Assembly (NCBI GenBank): GCA_905250025.1
Contig: CAJNOJ010000105.1
Span: 273,808 to 337,807 of the forward strand
Reading direction: 5' to 3'
DNA length: 64,000 nt
Origin: Adineta ricciae
Taxonomy: Eukaryota; Rotifera; Eurotatoria; Adinetida; Adinetidae
The position numbers and the translations under genes are program-made. The notes below the pieces were generated by a model that made no database searches, was not told the DNA's origin, and saw nothing but the letters and a program-made list of their open reading frames with translations. Shown here one piece after another: positions 23,677-34,552 of the stretch (within the stretch, counting starts at the first letter, position 1; every line of letters begins with the position of its first letter).

Positions 23677-24304
23677 GAAAAATCAGACATTTCTCGGTTG
23701 GTTCATAGCAATATGCAGCATCGACTCGGAGAAGTTTTCCTCTTGTCATACATGTAACATACAGCTTGTTATGCATTCTGAGAAAAACAGAGTTGGTGTT
23801 TTCGTTGCCATTCATTAGTTTGTTTCGTAGTATGGCTGTTTACTACCCGGTTGAAATAGGTCGAGCAAAACGGAACGAGTTAGTACGCTTTTTCTTACGG
23901 AAAGATTGATAATTAACAAACGAGATGTGTTTAGATAACAGATGTTGTCAATAAAAAAAAAACTGAGAAAGAGGACAGTACCATTGATGCACTTGTGTTA
24001 CGAACGGCCCATTTACAGAATGGAAAAAGAATGTACAGTGTGCTAAATTGTTTAAATCTCCTTTCTAACACATTGCTTCTTCTACAACTCGGTAGACTCA
24101 ATGCGTCTGCTCATGAATAGTTATACGTATTTTCTTGTTCTTCTGTTATTGTTATTATGCGTGTTAATAAGATAAACTTTCGTTGGAAGGTACCGACAAG
24201 AATATCTTTCTTATCTGAGACTTCTTTTTTATCATGCCCATATATTCTCCGAAAGTTGGTAGTTTTTCACCTCGTAAGAAACTTGAAAACGCTGACAGGT
24301 AAAA
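23677..24304. other. Intergenic, no gene recognised
   Basis: Short frames on both strands near 24157-24372 have no recognisable features. One of them could supply an alternative first exon to the next gene through a GTAAAA donor at about 24300, but this is not convincing. Confidence 0.35.
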
Positions 24305-25005
24305 ATGTCTTCGAATACGCGTCCTGCACAACAAGAAGATATCCAAGTGGCGGTTGTTGGAGATTACCATGATCTTTTTGACACCGAAGACGATTCAACG
24401 TCAATGTTTGTGCTGGTAATCCAGTGGCAACAGGTCGTTTAGCTTGGGTTCAAAACACATATCCAGCAAAATATAATTTTGCAGCCGAGAATTGGGAATC
24501 TTTGGAAGGTGTGAAATCAAAGACGAAGATGCGAGGAGGTCATCTTCTTCTCTATCGTTTTGTCATCGTAGTGGCTCTAGTTGGCGTCGGTATATGTAAC
24601 ATAGTCAGTACAGGTTCTATTGCTGGATCTGTTCTTATTTGCCTTCTTTACACAGCACTGTCGGGCTACAATACTTTTGTTTATTATCGGAATGGAACAG
24701 TTATCCATGATAGAATGATAAAAGTTAAAGATCGATATCTGACAAGTTATAGAAATGAATTTTTTACTATTCCAATTCATGCTAACATACAAGATCAACA
24801 ATTAAGTGGAATGATTGGCAAGGATTCCTTAGTCGCAATGATCGGACAACAAGAACAACGGCGTGAAAATATCGACTCGATCGACATCATGATTTACAAA
24901 AAAGCTTATTTGGAATATACAAACTTTCCCGGCGAAGCTATCGTACATTTATTAGTTTTTTGGGTTATATTTGGTATCACTATTGGAGTTGCCAAATCAA
25001 GATAG
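24305..25005 (+). CDS. Multi-pass membrane protein, reading frame broken near the N-terminus
   Basis: The ATG at 24305 opens an acidic N-terminal frame (MSSNTRPAQQEDIQ, DYHDLFDTEDDS) that ends at a TAG at about 24439. A frame shifted by two bases is open from about 24382 to 25005 and continues naturally (NVCAGNPVATGRLAWVQNTYP). The two overlap by ~60 bp, so either a small indel or an unrecognised splice joins them. The long part has hydrophobic segments at about residues 44-65, 68-85 and near the C-terminus, and a polar loop rich in Gln/Glu/Arg. I do not recognise the family. Its last 221 bp plus 3' flank recur after the N at 25121, and its last part again after the N at 34104. Confidence 0.5.
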
Positions 25006-25342
25006 TCAATTAGCGAACTATTTCCTTTTTGACCTCATTCTTCTTCATCCACAAATAAATATATGAAATGAATGATTTTCACGGTACTTTTTTGACACAT
25101 CTACCGGCGTATTTGAAAGANAAAAGCTTATTTGGAATATACAAACTTTCCCGGCGAAGCTATCGTACATTTATTAGTTTTTTGGGTTATATTTGGTATC
25201 ACTATTGGAGTTGCCAAATCAAGATAGTCAATTAGCGAACTATTTCCTTTTTGACCTCATTCTTCTTCATCCACAAATAAATATATGAAATGAATGATTT
25301 TCACGGTACTTTTTTGACACATCTACCGGCGTATTTGAAAGA
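24900..25342. repeat. 221-bp direct duplication across the N at 25121
   Basis: Bases 24900-25120 recur as 25122-25342. The first ~120 bp recur a third time after the N at 34104. This marks the left boundary of an assembly bubble whose two arms are 25122-34103 and 34105-41718. Confidence 0.92.
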
Positions 25343-25765
25343 ACGTTAAGCATAATAACATTGTCCTTCGTTTCTTGTGTTCAAAACTATCATAACGTGG
25401 AGTTGCATACAAGACGAATTTATAGTTTATCAAGAACGATTTCATTATCAAACTGACATTAAAAAAGTATATAATGATGAAGTTCAAATATTGGACAAAA
25501 CTTTCCGATCATTTCTTCCATCTTCGAGCTGATACGTTTTCTTTTTTGCTGTTCTCTTTCTCCTAGTAAACGAAAAATATATCTACTCAATAGCTCGTAT
25601 GCGTATATTCTTTAATTGTCCTATCCTTGATGAATATAAGTGATCAATACGAATAGGGCGTATGAAGAAAGAGAACAATCGTAACAAAGAAAGCGCCACG
25701 CCCAAGATATCAATGGTATAAAAGAAAGTATGAATATTACAGTTGATTGTAAGAGTACAATAATC
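25343..25765. other. Intergenic, upstream of the CYSTM-like gene (arm A)
   Basis: No gene is recognised. Relative to arm B it contains about 150 bp extra around 25350-25500. Confidence 0.4.
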
Positions 25766-26122
25766 ATGCCCTCTGTTGTTCATCAAGAACCATCTATTTT
25801 GTAAGTAGAAAAATGAAATTTTGTATATTATTTCATAGATTTCTGATTAGAGGTGCATCGCGAGTCGAACAAAATCCGAAAGGCTAGTGATAATACAGGA
25901 AAATATCGTACCCTATCTCTCACTGTTATAGCAGAACCAATTGAAAATGAACAAGCTGAATCGACACAAGAAAATTTTCCGAAAGGTCTAAGAGGTGGTG
26001 GCGCTTTATTCGATATGTGAGTTATAAAATCCGTATTTCCTTTTCAATCACGTGTATTTTCGCTTATTTATTTCAGTTTGGCCTGTTTATGCTTTTGTTT
26101 TGCCATTGAAGAATGCTGCTGA
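25766..26122 (+). CDS. Small CYSTM-like cysteine-rich tail protein, arm A
   Basis: Three short exons (25766-25800, 25888-26016, 26077-26122) give 69 aa. The product ends FPKGLRGGGALFDI then LACLCFCFAIEECC. That is a Gly-rich turn followed by a Cys-rich hydrophobic segment, the layout of cysteine-rich transmembrane (CYSTM) modules. CYSTM proteins are small membrane-associated proteins often linked to stress, so membrane attachment by the C-terminal segment is inferred. The first acceptor (GGCTAG) was chosen because nearer AG sites put the frame into stops in both arms. Arm B at 34553-34909 has identical exon lengths. Confidence 0.62.
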
Positions 26123-26635
26123 TATAAATTTATGATTTTTGTTTTGTATTTTTAATAGCAAATAAAAATAAACAAAGATGAATCAATCGAGAATTGTAGT
26201 TAAATGTGAACAATGATAAATAATTCCAGAATAAAGGTTGATGATTTTCTATACACAAATAATTTGTTACCTTTTGTGTATGATGATGTTTTACGAGCAT
26301 GGATGAAAAATTTTTCAATAGTTTCTCAGTGCAAACTACTTATAAAGATAGATTCAAGCAATTGTTTTACTTTCAATTGAACACAATTTACTTCGGTCGA
26401 TAGAGGTGATATTGCAGCCACAAAGCCTTCAACGTCTATGGGAACAGTGAAAGATAAATACAAGAGTTACATGGTGAGAAAATACAGTTTACCCTATTGT
26501 TCCCCAATGCGTCCATGAAATACTGTTCACCTTGGGTTGTAGTGCAATTTTGTCGTAAGTTGAGCTCGATAAGAGTCTATACATCGCACGTCGATCGAAT
26601 ACAAAGTTACACAATACGACAAGAGGCATTACTGT

Positions 26636-26644
26636 ATTGCTCTG
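26636..26644. repeat. Left target-site duplication of the foldback element
   Basis: The 9-bp word ATTGCTCTG directly precedes the element and recurs directly after it at 27721-27729. It is present once at the empty site in arm B (35425-35433). Confidence 0.88.
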
Positions 26645-26840
26645 GTGGTCGATCAATTCGTCGCCGTTCAATTCGTCGCGCTCAATTCGTCGCGTTCTTT
26701 TCGTCGCCGCTCAATTCGTCGCCTATTCAATTCGTCGCATTCAGTTCGTCGCGACTTAATGAAAGTAAGAGAGAGAGAATCAGACACAAAAACATCTGTA
26801 ATCCAATCATACAGCTCCTTAAAGATTGTTACTGGAATCT
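26645..26840 (+). repeat. Left terminal inverted repeat with 12-bp tandem units
   Basis: About seven copies of TCAATTCGTCGC or close variants lie at 26650-26755, then a non-repetitive part. It is the reverse complement of 27525-27720 with few mismatches until the outer ~10 bp. Confidence 0.85.
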
Positions 26841-27524
26841 GTAACAGGACTAAAATGCTGTAATGGAATTTGGTTCACAGCTTTTGAGCCGAGTTTTCGA
26901 AACCTTACAATCGATAAAGTAACATATCGCTTGCGTATTTGTCGAATCGAAGGTCGTCATTTCGCAGAGAACTTTTTTGAAGAAGGATAGGATCGTATTT
27001 GATATTTTCGAATATGGATAAAAGTTATCAATAGTTTCTGTAGTGATTAGGAAGAGTACGGTACAAAAGTTGAGGTGGCAAGACGAAAGGAAAGTGTTGG
27101 CTCTGATGTAGGTGAAGTATTCGACAACTGTTTTCGTATGAGATACATGAAATTCACTGTGTCAGCAAACTGAGTGCAGAGAAGATTCTCGATACTCGAA
27201 AAAATGGGCTCTGGAAAACCTCTTCCGCAAAACTTTAGTGACAACACCAAGGGAATCAATACACGGATATCTGTTCTCAAAGTTCTTTCGAAGCCTCCAA
27301 AGGTTTCTTTTAAAACCTATGGTTTTTGTGGGTCAGTCTCAAAGACCATACAAAAACCTAAGACTCGGAACCCTAAGTCCTCTCGTGATTTTTCTGGAGG
27401 TTTGGGGAACACTGAGCCCCTCTTCGAATAAAAGTCTGGCATCACCGCTACTTTCAGTAAATAATTATAGTTTTGATATACGTTAGATTTGATAAGACTT
27501 GATTGAGCCTCTCAAGTTGTTCAA

Positions 27525-27720
27525 TAGACTCTAGCAAGTCTTTACAGAGTTGCGTAATTGGATTACAGATGTTTTTGTGTCTGATTCTCTCTCTTTTACT
27601 TTCATTAAGTCGCGACGAACTGAATGCGACGAATTGAATAGGCGACGAATTGAGCGGCGACGAAAAGAACGCGACGAATTGAGCGCGACGAATTGAAGGG
27701 CAACGAATTGCTCTAGTGCC
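27525..27720 (-). repeat. Right terminal inverted repeat with 12-bp tandem units
   Basis: Reverse-complement partner of the left repeat; the 12-bp units read GCGACGAATTGA on the plus strand. The right 9-bp target-site duplication follows at 27721-27729. Confidence 0.85.
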
Positions 27721-29036
27721 ATTGCTCTGTAGTGCAGGTGCCAGAGATAGTAATCCTTGATCTCCAATACTATTACGTCCCAGATCTAGGTGAGTGAGTG
27801 TCTGAAAAAAAAACATAGTAGGATCTAGATGTACAATAAACAAAAAACACGAAAGACTACCCTATTGTTCGATAACGTATCAGCTATATATTGTACACCG
27901 TCGTTGCCGATTTCATTTCCCCAGATTTCGAGTTCAATAAGCGTCTGTGTGCAGAAGCGTACATGAATACGTGAAAGAGATTATGAGAACTTAACAGATA
28001 CCGTGTTGGTTTTCAATGCACCAGCCAGGAATCGTGCTCCTTCATCTTTGATTTCATTCGACTCAAGTTCAAGTCCAGTAAGGGTCTACATTCAAAAGTA
28101 CACCCAAATTTGTGAAATAGAGAATTGAAGAAACTATTACAGTATTTTCCTTCAACATATTAGCTATATATTGTGCTCCTTCATATCCGATTTTATTGCA
28201 TCCGAGTTGTAATATTGTCAGTGTCTGTACGCAAAGAATTACGATTAATCACATGTGATAGATCATAAATGGAAAACATCACTCGATTGCTTTCTCATGT
28301 ACCGGCTAGATACTGCGCTCCTTTACACCCAATATAATTGTATACGAGTCCAAGTATAGCGAGCGACTGTAGAGAGAATTATAGATGACTACAAAAGATG
28401 GCTACAAAGAGAATAAAGATTATTGTATTGTTCTTCAACGCATTGGCGAGACATTGTATTCCTTCATCTCCAATTTTATTCTCATTGAGGTCCAATTCAT
28501 GGAGAGTCGGCATGGAACATTTTCCATGAAAACATATATCAAGCAATAAACAAAATAGATCTACTTTGTTATCCTTTAGTCCATCAGCTAGATACCGTGC
28601 TCCTCTATATTCAATTGCATTGCTTTGAAGGTCAAGTCTATTGATTGTCTATTAAAAACAATAGTGGATGCGTATTCATAATACGCGTGACAACCGAGCA
28701 AAGACTACTGTGTTGCTTAAAACATCACCCAAAGTTTTTGCTTCTTCAACTTCGATTGATTTATGTTTAATTTGGATTTCTGTCAGTGTCTGTAAGTAAA
28801 AGTTGTTAGAAGATGTAGTTTGGTTGTGATTTCCCTTCGTACAACTACAGGCGTCTCCACCTTCAGCCGAAACTATTGTTTACCTGATATCGATCATATG
28901 AGTCGACAATTCTGTTGAATCTTCGACAGATATTTCGCATTGAGAAGACTATCGTATATTCATTTTGTTGATCGAGGATTCGATAAAAAAGTTCCACTGG
29001 TAATGTATGAAACGAAGTGATGCTCGATTTCGACAT

Positions 29037-29565
29037 TGGTTAACAATACACAAGATGTGCTGCTTTGTCTACTATGCTTTTGTCTTGATAAATAGAGTTT
29101 ATCTTCTAACATAGATGAGAATTGTCTCTGGTGATGGCGTCATTTATATAAAGAACAGTTTACAAAAAAATAAGATTTCACGGACAAAGTTTGCTTTTTT
29201 ATAGCATATGGAGTATAGTCGATAAAAGAATGATGCCGTCATCTCATAGAGTAAAAGTACGAAAGCGTTATCTTGACAAATTGTCGATATTTTCTCCTTC
29301 AGTTTTAGTCCGTTCTGATTTTTCTTCATCCCACTGAAGATAAATCAACACCATGATGTTTTTAGAAGAACAGAAAAAGGCTATGTTATACTATACCTTC
29401 TTTGGATTGCAAATATTGACGGTAATGAAGAAATTTTTTTTTCTCTTTAACAGAATTAACGCGGTACGATATGGATCAACTTTGTGAATAAATTACGCGA
29501 TGAGTAAAATGTTGCTTTAACTCATAAACCCATTCTTTCATACTCTTGTCAGTCACACATACGGT
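29037..29565. other. Divergent upstream region between the F-box/LRR and Frag1/DRAM-like genes, arm A
   Basis: Holds the promoters of two head-to-head genes; the same order is kept in arm B (37232-37769). No specific elements are identified. A 61-codon minus-strand frame is not supported. Confidence 0.4.
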
Positions 29566-30267
29566 ATGAATCGAATTTTGGAGCTCATCTGGTATTGGTG
29601 TCTAGTAATATTACCATTCACAGCTATTCTCACGTTTATTTTGACGTTAGTAGTCTGCAGTCAAGCTCAAAGAAAAAGTGATCTGTACCAGACGACGTTA
29701 CCAAACATTTCTATACTTGCAAAAGGTCCTGGTTACCGTTATTTTGTTGCTGGTTTTGTTCTTCTGGTTCCACAGCTTCTACTGATTACTCTCGGTCGAT
29801 TACTATTCCTTCTAGATTCTCAAACTATTGTTCATCGTGTGATCCTTTATATTATTCATTCATGCGCACTGATTATATCCGTATTTCTTCTAATAATGGC
29901 AATCGTCAGTGTAGATCATAACGGTCCTCTTCATGTCACGGGCGCCATTGGAATGTTTTCATCATTTTTTACATATTTTATATTACATACTATCGTAGTT
30001 TTCTATCTATTTATACGGCGAGCAAAGGCACCACGTCATTCAAATATTCTGTTGCCCTTATGGTTTCTCATGTGTTGTGTATTAGCCATTGTCTGTTTCA
30101 GTATATGGGCTGCGACATTTCAAAGTATTCCGCAGTATATCGCTGCTGGAACGCCTTTTCTATATGTTCTCGGATTTATTCCTCAATTTTGGAGTCAGGC
30201 GAGAATGAAAAGACGAAGTTCTGTCGCATCTTTCGAAGAACATAATATAGATAGGATCAATTTGTAG
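29566..30267 (+). CDS. Frag1/DRAM/Sfk1-like multi-pass membrane protein, arm A
   Basis: A single-exon gene of 233 aa with six predicted membrane segments. An N-terminal helix (about 10-32) is followed by a loop ending LPNISILAKGPGYR. Further helices are at about 55-80, 90-112, 122-148, 160-182 and 190-210, and the tail is basic and Ser-rich. The ISILAKGPG-like loop after helix 1 and the overall layout fit the Frag1/DRAM/Sfk1 family of lysosomal, Golgi or plasma-membrane proteins, members of which act in autophagy or GPI-anchor processing. The exact role cannot be told. It converges on the rhamnosidase gene, with 80 bp between stop codons. Confidence 0.6.
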   Translation: MNRILELIWYWCLVILPFTAILTFILTLVVCSQAQRKSDLYQTTLPNISILAKGPGYRYFVAGFVLLVPQLLLITLGRLLFLLDSQTIVHRVILYIIHSCALIISVFLLIMAIVSVDHNGPLHVTGAIGMFSSFFTYFILHTIVVFYLFIRRAKAPRHSNILLPLWFLMCCVLAIVCFSIWAATFQSIPQYIAAGTPFLYVLGFIPQFWSQARMKRRSSVASFEEHNIDRINL

Positions 30268-30347
30268 ATGTCGCTTTTCTTGTTATGTCTGTTAACTTCA
30301 ATAAATATCATGTAACAGAAAAAAAACATGAGTAGATTGTTTTCTCT

Positions 30348-33300
30348 TTATTTCCACAGAACTTGATATTCGTAAGAACCGGACCCGATACGAATCGTCA
30401 TCAAACCAGTCTGAGAATCTTCGTCGACATTGTTTTGTTTGTTAGTAGAGGACCAAATCACCTGATTACTTTCGATAATTGCTGCGCACTTGGCATCGGG
30501 GAACAACGGTTCAAAAATAACTTTCGCTTGTGAATTACCTGGGATCGTTATTCGAAAGGAAATCGCATTAGGAGAAGTATCACGAGTATAAGAAACGTGA
30601 ACTACGCCGTACAATGTGCTTAGTCGACAATCGATTTTACTCAGTAGATGTTTCTTTTCCTCTGAAATCATTCGTGGATGGATGACAAACACATCGGCTT
30701 GTAGATCGATGCCGGCTAAATGCGAATAGAACCAAGAACCAACACTCGCAAACATATGATGATTACGTGAGTTCATGCCTGGATCTCCGAATGGTGCATT
30801 CCATATTTCCCAGAGAGTGGTCGCATTTTCATACGGATTGTTAAACATATAGCCATACGATGGATAGGTGATTGTTGTAATCAACTGCACGGCAAGATCA
30901 TGATGACCATTATCTGATAGCAGTGGATATAGCTGAGCGGTAGAAACAATACCTGTCGTGACATGATTTCCTTTCGCTTGAATATCTTGAACTAAATGTT
31001 GAAGAACGTGATCGCGAACGTTCATTGGAACTACGTTAGGCAAAGCCAATGCAAGGATTTGTGCTGCTTGCATGCCATCGGTATAATAGCCGTCGGAAGA
31101 TTTGAAAAAGACTCGATGGAACTCTTCTGCTAAATGTCGATAGAGAGTTGTGTATGTTTCAGTATCATCACTATATCCAAGAATCTGAGACATATTGATC
31201 AACAAAGAGACATCATGAAGAAATGCAAATGAAGCAACGAGATGACCTTTTGTTTTCGATTGTGGTGGTGGTGGAACCCAATCACCGTAATGAAAGATTA
31301 GTTCCGCTAAACCGGTCAGTCGATAGCCGTCACGAACTGACTCAACATAAGCTCGAATTGAGTCATAATGGTTTCGGAGAATTTGAATATCATTGTAATG
31401 ACGATACAACTGCCAAGTGATGGTGGGTAGAGCTGTGCCCCAATTAGGATCAGCGGGATAGAAACCGAACGATAATGGAACAGTGTCCGGAACGAAACCA
31501 AGCAGTTGAACATCCTTGATTAAGGTGAGAAAATTTAAATAGAATTTGCTCAAATCGAAATTATACAGTGCTTCATTAACTGACAGAGCAGCATCACCCA
31601 TCCAACCTTTGCGTTCATCACGTTGTGGACTAGTTTAGAGGAAAAAGCAGTTTTTCTTGTAATAAAATGGTCTAAATCTTACCAGTCGGTTGGTAAAGAC
31701 ATCAAATTACCCAATTGGCCCCATACAATATTGTGTTGAATTTGATTGATGACAGAATTACTCGAAGAGAAATGTCCTTTGACCGTTGTTTCACTGTGAA
31801 CAATTGGGCATTCGACATCATCAATTAAGAGTGGGGTAGGTGAGCCAAAAACTGCGACGTAACGGAAACCGTGAACCGTAAATCTGAATAAATCTGATGA
31901 TTGCTGACAAGCATGGATAAGAAATCTTACCGCGGTTCGTAAATTTCACCATTAGGATCACCGCGAAGAATGTATGTGTCACTTGCAGTTGCACCACGCA
32001 GATTATCCGTATAAATTCCACCCGTGGCTTTCCTAGAACACTTATTAGAAAACGAGATACCCGACAAAGTTTGTATTTACCCAGTGGAAACAACTGCTTG
32101 CGATAGAATTTCGGCATGGCGAATGTGAATACCAACACCACGTGGACCATGGAATTTGAATCGACACCAACCGACCATATTCTGTCCCATATCAAATATA
32201 TGAACATTTAAAGTAGGTATTATCACACTGATTGGATGTAAGATTCCTTTGTCTTTCAGTGAGGCACCAAGAATCTCACCGATGTCTTTCTTCGATAGAT
32301 AACTTCTGTCCTCATCAACATCGTATTCTACTTCAAAATGCAGAGCATCAGGTCCTGCTCGAATGGGTGGCATATCTTGAAGCGTCAATTGTCCGTTGAC
32401 GGTGGTATCAACTGGTGATGGAAGAATTTCCGGTGTAATCCAAAGAGACAGAGAATCAGTGAATCCAACACGAGTCCAATTCAATCGATCGTAACGTCCG
32501 TCAACAAATTCACCATTGTAAACACTATCATGAATAATTGAGCCTTGTCGACCTTTCCACGTCTGATCACTGTAAACATTCATTTGATCGGAGTTGTTGA
32601 AGATAATTTTCAAAATAAACATCAGACGTGGTGGACCTACGAGAGACATACAGTCTAGAGATCTATATTACTCTTCAGTTCTTTACCGTAAGTCGGCTCA
32701 GGTACTGACGGTAACAAATATTGTTCTTGACTGTACCAGCCATTACCCAGTTTCACACCGACCGCATTCATGCCAAGTTTGATTTTGGATGTTACATCGT
32801 ATGAAGCGAAAAGTGTTCGCTTCTGATAAGTAGTCCATCCCGGATCTAATTTTCGGCTAGGATCAACGTTATCACCGTTCAAGTACAATTCATAATAGCC
32901 AATACCCGAAATGAAGACAGTGGCCGACTGAATTGGACTTGTATTAGAGACATTGAATTCTTTCCGTAACTCGTTCATGTATATCTGGGTAGAGCCAATC
33001 CAACTGACTTCATCATTGTGGTCTAACAAATACTGTTGGAAGTTATACACCGATGTTCGAAATGGAATCCACAATGTCCATGAACTTGCGGTTTCCAACG
33101 CACTTGTCCAAACACGCAAACGAACTTGATAATGTGTCAGTTCTTCGAGCTTCTGTTTAAATGGATAAGGAACATGAATTGATTGGCTCGAATTGATTCG
33201 ATCACTATCCCAAACGAGTTTATTCTCCGATCGAAGTTGCAGTTGATAGCCCATCTGCCGAACATCTCGTTGATTGGTTAGAGGTAGTTTCCAGCAGAAA

Positions 33301-33440
33301 TATGGGTAATCTGTGCCAATTACCAAATCTTTTGTTGTCTCAGCTTTATAATATTCGATTCGAACATCGTAAGGTGCTAGTGATGATTGACCAACGACGA
33401 AAACAACACCACAAACAATTATACCATATAATGACCACAT
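30348..33440 (-). CDS. Alpha-L-rhamnosidase, glycoside hydrolase family 78, arm A (intact)
   Basis: Releases terminal alpha-L-rhamnose from plant or bacterial glycans and glycosides; probably secreted. Five exons (32687-33440, 32081-32636, 31931-32032, 31683-31883, 30348-31629) give 964 aa. I chose the ATG at 33440 because it starts a signal peptide (MWSLYGIIVCGVVFVVG); the frame opens 15 codons earlier. Domains are an N-terminal beta-rich module, a rhamnosidase N domain (GIGYYELYLNG), beta domains, then the six-hairpin catalytic domain. The family motif CPQRDERKGWMGD spans the last intron, and ATTLWEIW carries the likely catalytic Glu. GH78 is mainly bacterial and fungal; the four short spliceosomal introns show the gene is settled in a eukaryotic genome. 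Horizontal acquisition is inferred. Confidence 0.9.
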
Positions 33441-33907
33441 TTGAATTGCGAACGAGTATTTAAAATCTCTTTCTACTTTTATCATAAATAGAATTCTTAT
33501 ATGGGAGTTCTTTCGTTTATCTTATGTAAGCGCTGAATCTCGGTGATGAAGCAAGATAACGATGAAGAGTGCATCGTGAGTGTTCGCTGCACTGTAAGTT
33601 TAGGTAAAGATGATGAACGAATGGGAGAACAGCCCTTACGACTCCATTCAACATGTTGACAACCGCAAAGTATGCTAACGACCATGTCAATCCGTGAAAA
33701 GAAAGTCACATTAGTACAATTTTGACCTTTGAGACCTTCAGCATTCACGATTTCTGTATGAATCATCTGTACTTTATGCTTTGTTTCTATTTTATTAAGT
33801 TCGAAAAACCTTAATAAGTGACAATATACATTTGTCGACTAACGATCATCAAATCAAAAAAGATTTCAAGCGAGCAAAAATCTTTGGATTACATTGAAGT
33901 CATATGT
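33441..33907. other. Intergenic between rhamnosidase and alpha/beta hydrolase (arm A)
   Basis: The 89-codon minus-strand frame at 33497-33766 is not supported: its arm B equivalent has a different start and length. The rhamnosidase promoter should lie here. Confidence 0.4.
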
Positions 33908-34103
33908 TTACCACGTATAATTTCCATATGTTGGACTGTTGATAACTTGAATAGTTTGTTGTGAGGCAGTAATATACGCTTGAACATCGGCAGGAAGTAG
34001 TAAGCGTTGCTTAGCAAGTTCATTGGCTGCTGCAGCCACAGCCTTTTCATAGTTACTTCGAGTACCATAACGTTCAGTCAACGATAAGCGACTATCTCCT
34101 TTA
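33908..34103 (-). CDS. C-terminal fragment of the bacterial-type alpha/beta hydrolase (arm A contig end)
   Basis: The last ~65 codons of the hydrolase encoded at 41745-44986 (SLTERYGTRSNYEKAVAAAA, then ending SPTYGNYTW), cut by the N at 34104. Bases 33883-34103 match 41720-41940 with at least one base difference (GTTC versus GCTC), consistent with the other allele. Confidence 0.8.
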
Positions 34104-34104
34104 N

Positions 34105-34230
34105 AAAAGCTTATTTGGAATATACAAACTTTCCCGGCGAAGCTATCGTACATTTATTAGTTTTTTGGGTTATATTTGGTATCACTATTGGAGTTGCCAA
34201 ATCAAGATAGTCAATTAGCGAACTACTTCT
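34105..34230. repeat. Third copy of the bubble's left boundary sequence
   Basis: About 120 bp equal to 24900 onward (end of the membrane-protein gene) directly after the N at 34104, then divergence into arm B sequence. This shows that arm B begins where arm A begins. Confidence 0.88.
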
Positions 34231-34552
34231 TTTTTGACACATCTACCGGCATATTTGAAAGAACGTTAAGCATAATAATATTGTCCTTCATTTCTTCCAT
34301 CTTCGAATTGATACGTTTTCTTTTTTGCTGTTCTCTTTCTCCTTGTGTAAACGAAAAATATATCTACTCAATAGCTCGTATGCGTATATTCTTTGATTGT
34401 CTATCCTTGATGAGTATAAGTGATCAATACGAATAGGGCGTATGAAGAAAGAGAACAATCGTCACAAAGAAAGCGCCACGCCCAAGATATCACTGGTATA
34501 AAAGAAAGTATGAATATCATAGTTGATAGTTGATTGTAAAAGTACAATAATC

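Larger units (their letters stand above)
26645..27720. mobile_element. Foldback/Mutator-like non-autonomous DNA transposon
   Basis: An insertion of 1,076 bp present in arm A and absent from arm B, flanked by a 9-bp target-site duplication. The ends are inverted repeats of about 190-195 bp (26645 to ~26840 and ~27525 to 27720). Each inverted repeat holds about seven copies of a 12-bp unit close to TCAATTCGTCGC, followed by a conserved stretch around AATCAGACACAAAAACATC. The outermost ~10 bp match poorly between the ends. The interior (~680 bp) has only short frames and no transposase. Long inverted repeats built of tandem units plus a 9-bp duplication match foldback elements, which are related to Mutator-like transposons. 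It must depend on a transposase elsewhere. It interrupts an LRR exon. Confidence 0.85.
26388..29036 (-). pseudogene. F-box/LRR gene, arm A, decayed and interrupted by a mobile element
   Basis: Haplotype counterpart of the intact gene at 35177-37231. The F-box exon (ATG at 29036) and several LRR exons are recognisable. Four lesions are seen. (1) An in-frame TGA at 28295-28297 lies in the exon that reads GGTGCATTA in arm B. (2) The splice acceptor at 28508-28509 reads CG instead of AG. (3) Three LRR units are lost: two exons between the TLIELEIW and TLTGLELE repeats, and one by fusion of the second and third repeats, leaving 9 instead of 12. (4) A 1,076-bp foldback element lies at 26645-27720, inside the exon TLTHLDLGRNSIGDQG. 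A truncated frame runs from the LRR into the element. It is unlikely to make the full protein. Confidence 0.8.

Noticed and set aside
26645-26863. Arg/Ser-rich frames in the element's inverted repeats
   Set aside because: They arise from the 12-bp units, which stay open in several frames, and occur on opposite strands in both inverted repeats.
27454-27843. Chimeric LRR-plus-element protein (129 codons) as a new gene
   Set aside because: It is the truncated LRR exon reading into the inverted repeat of the inserted element; no conserved product is expected.
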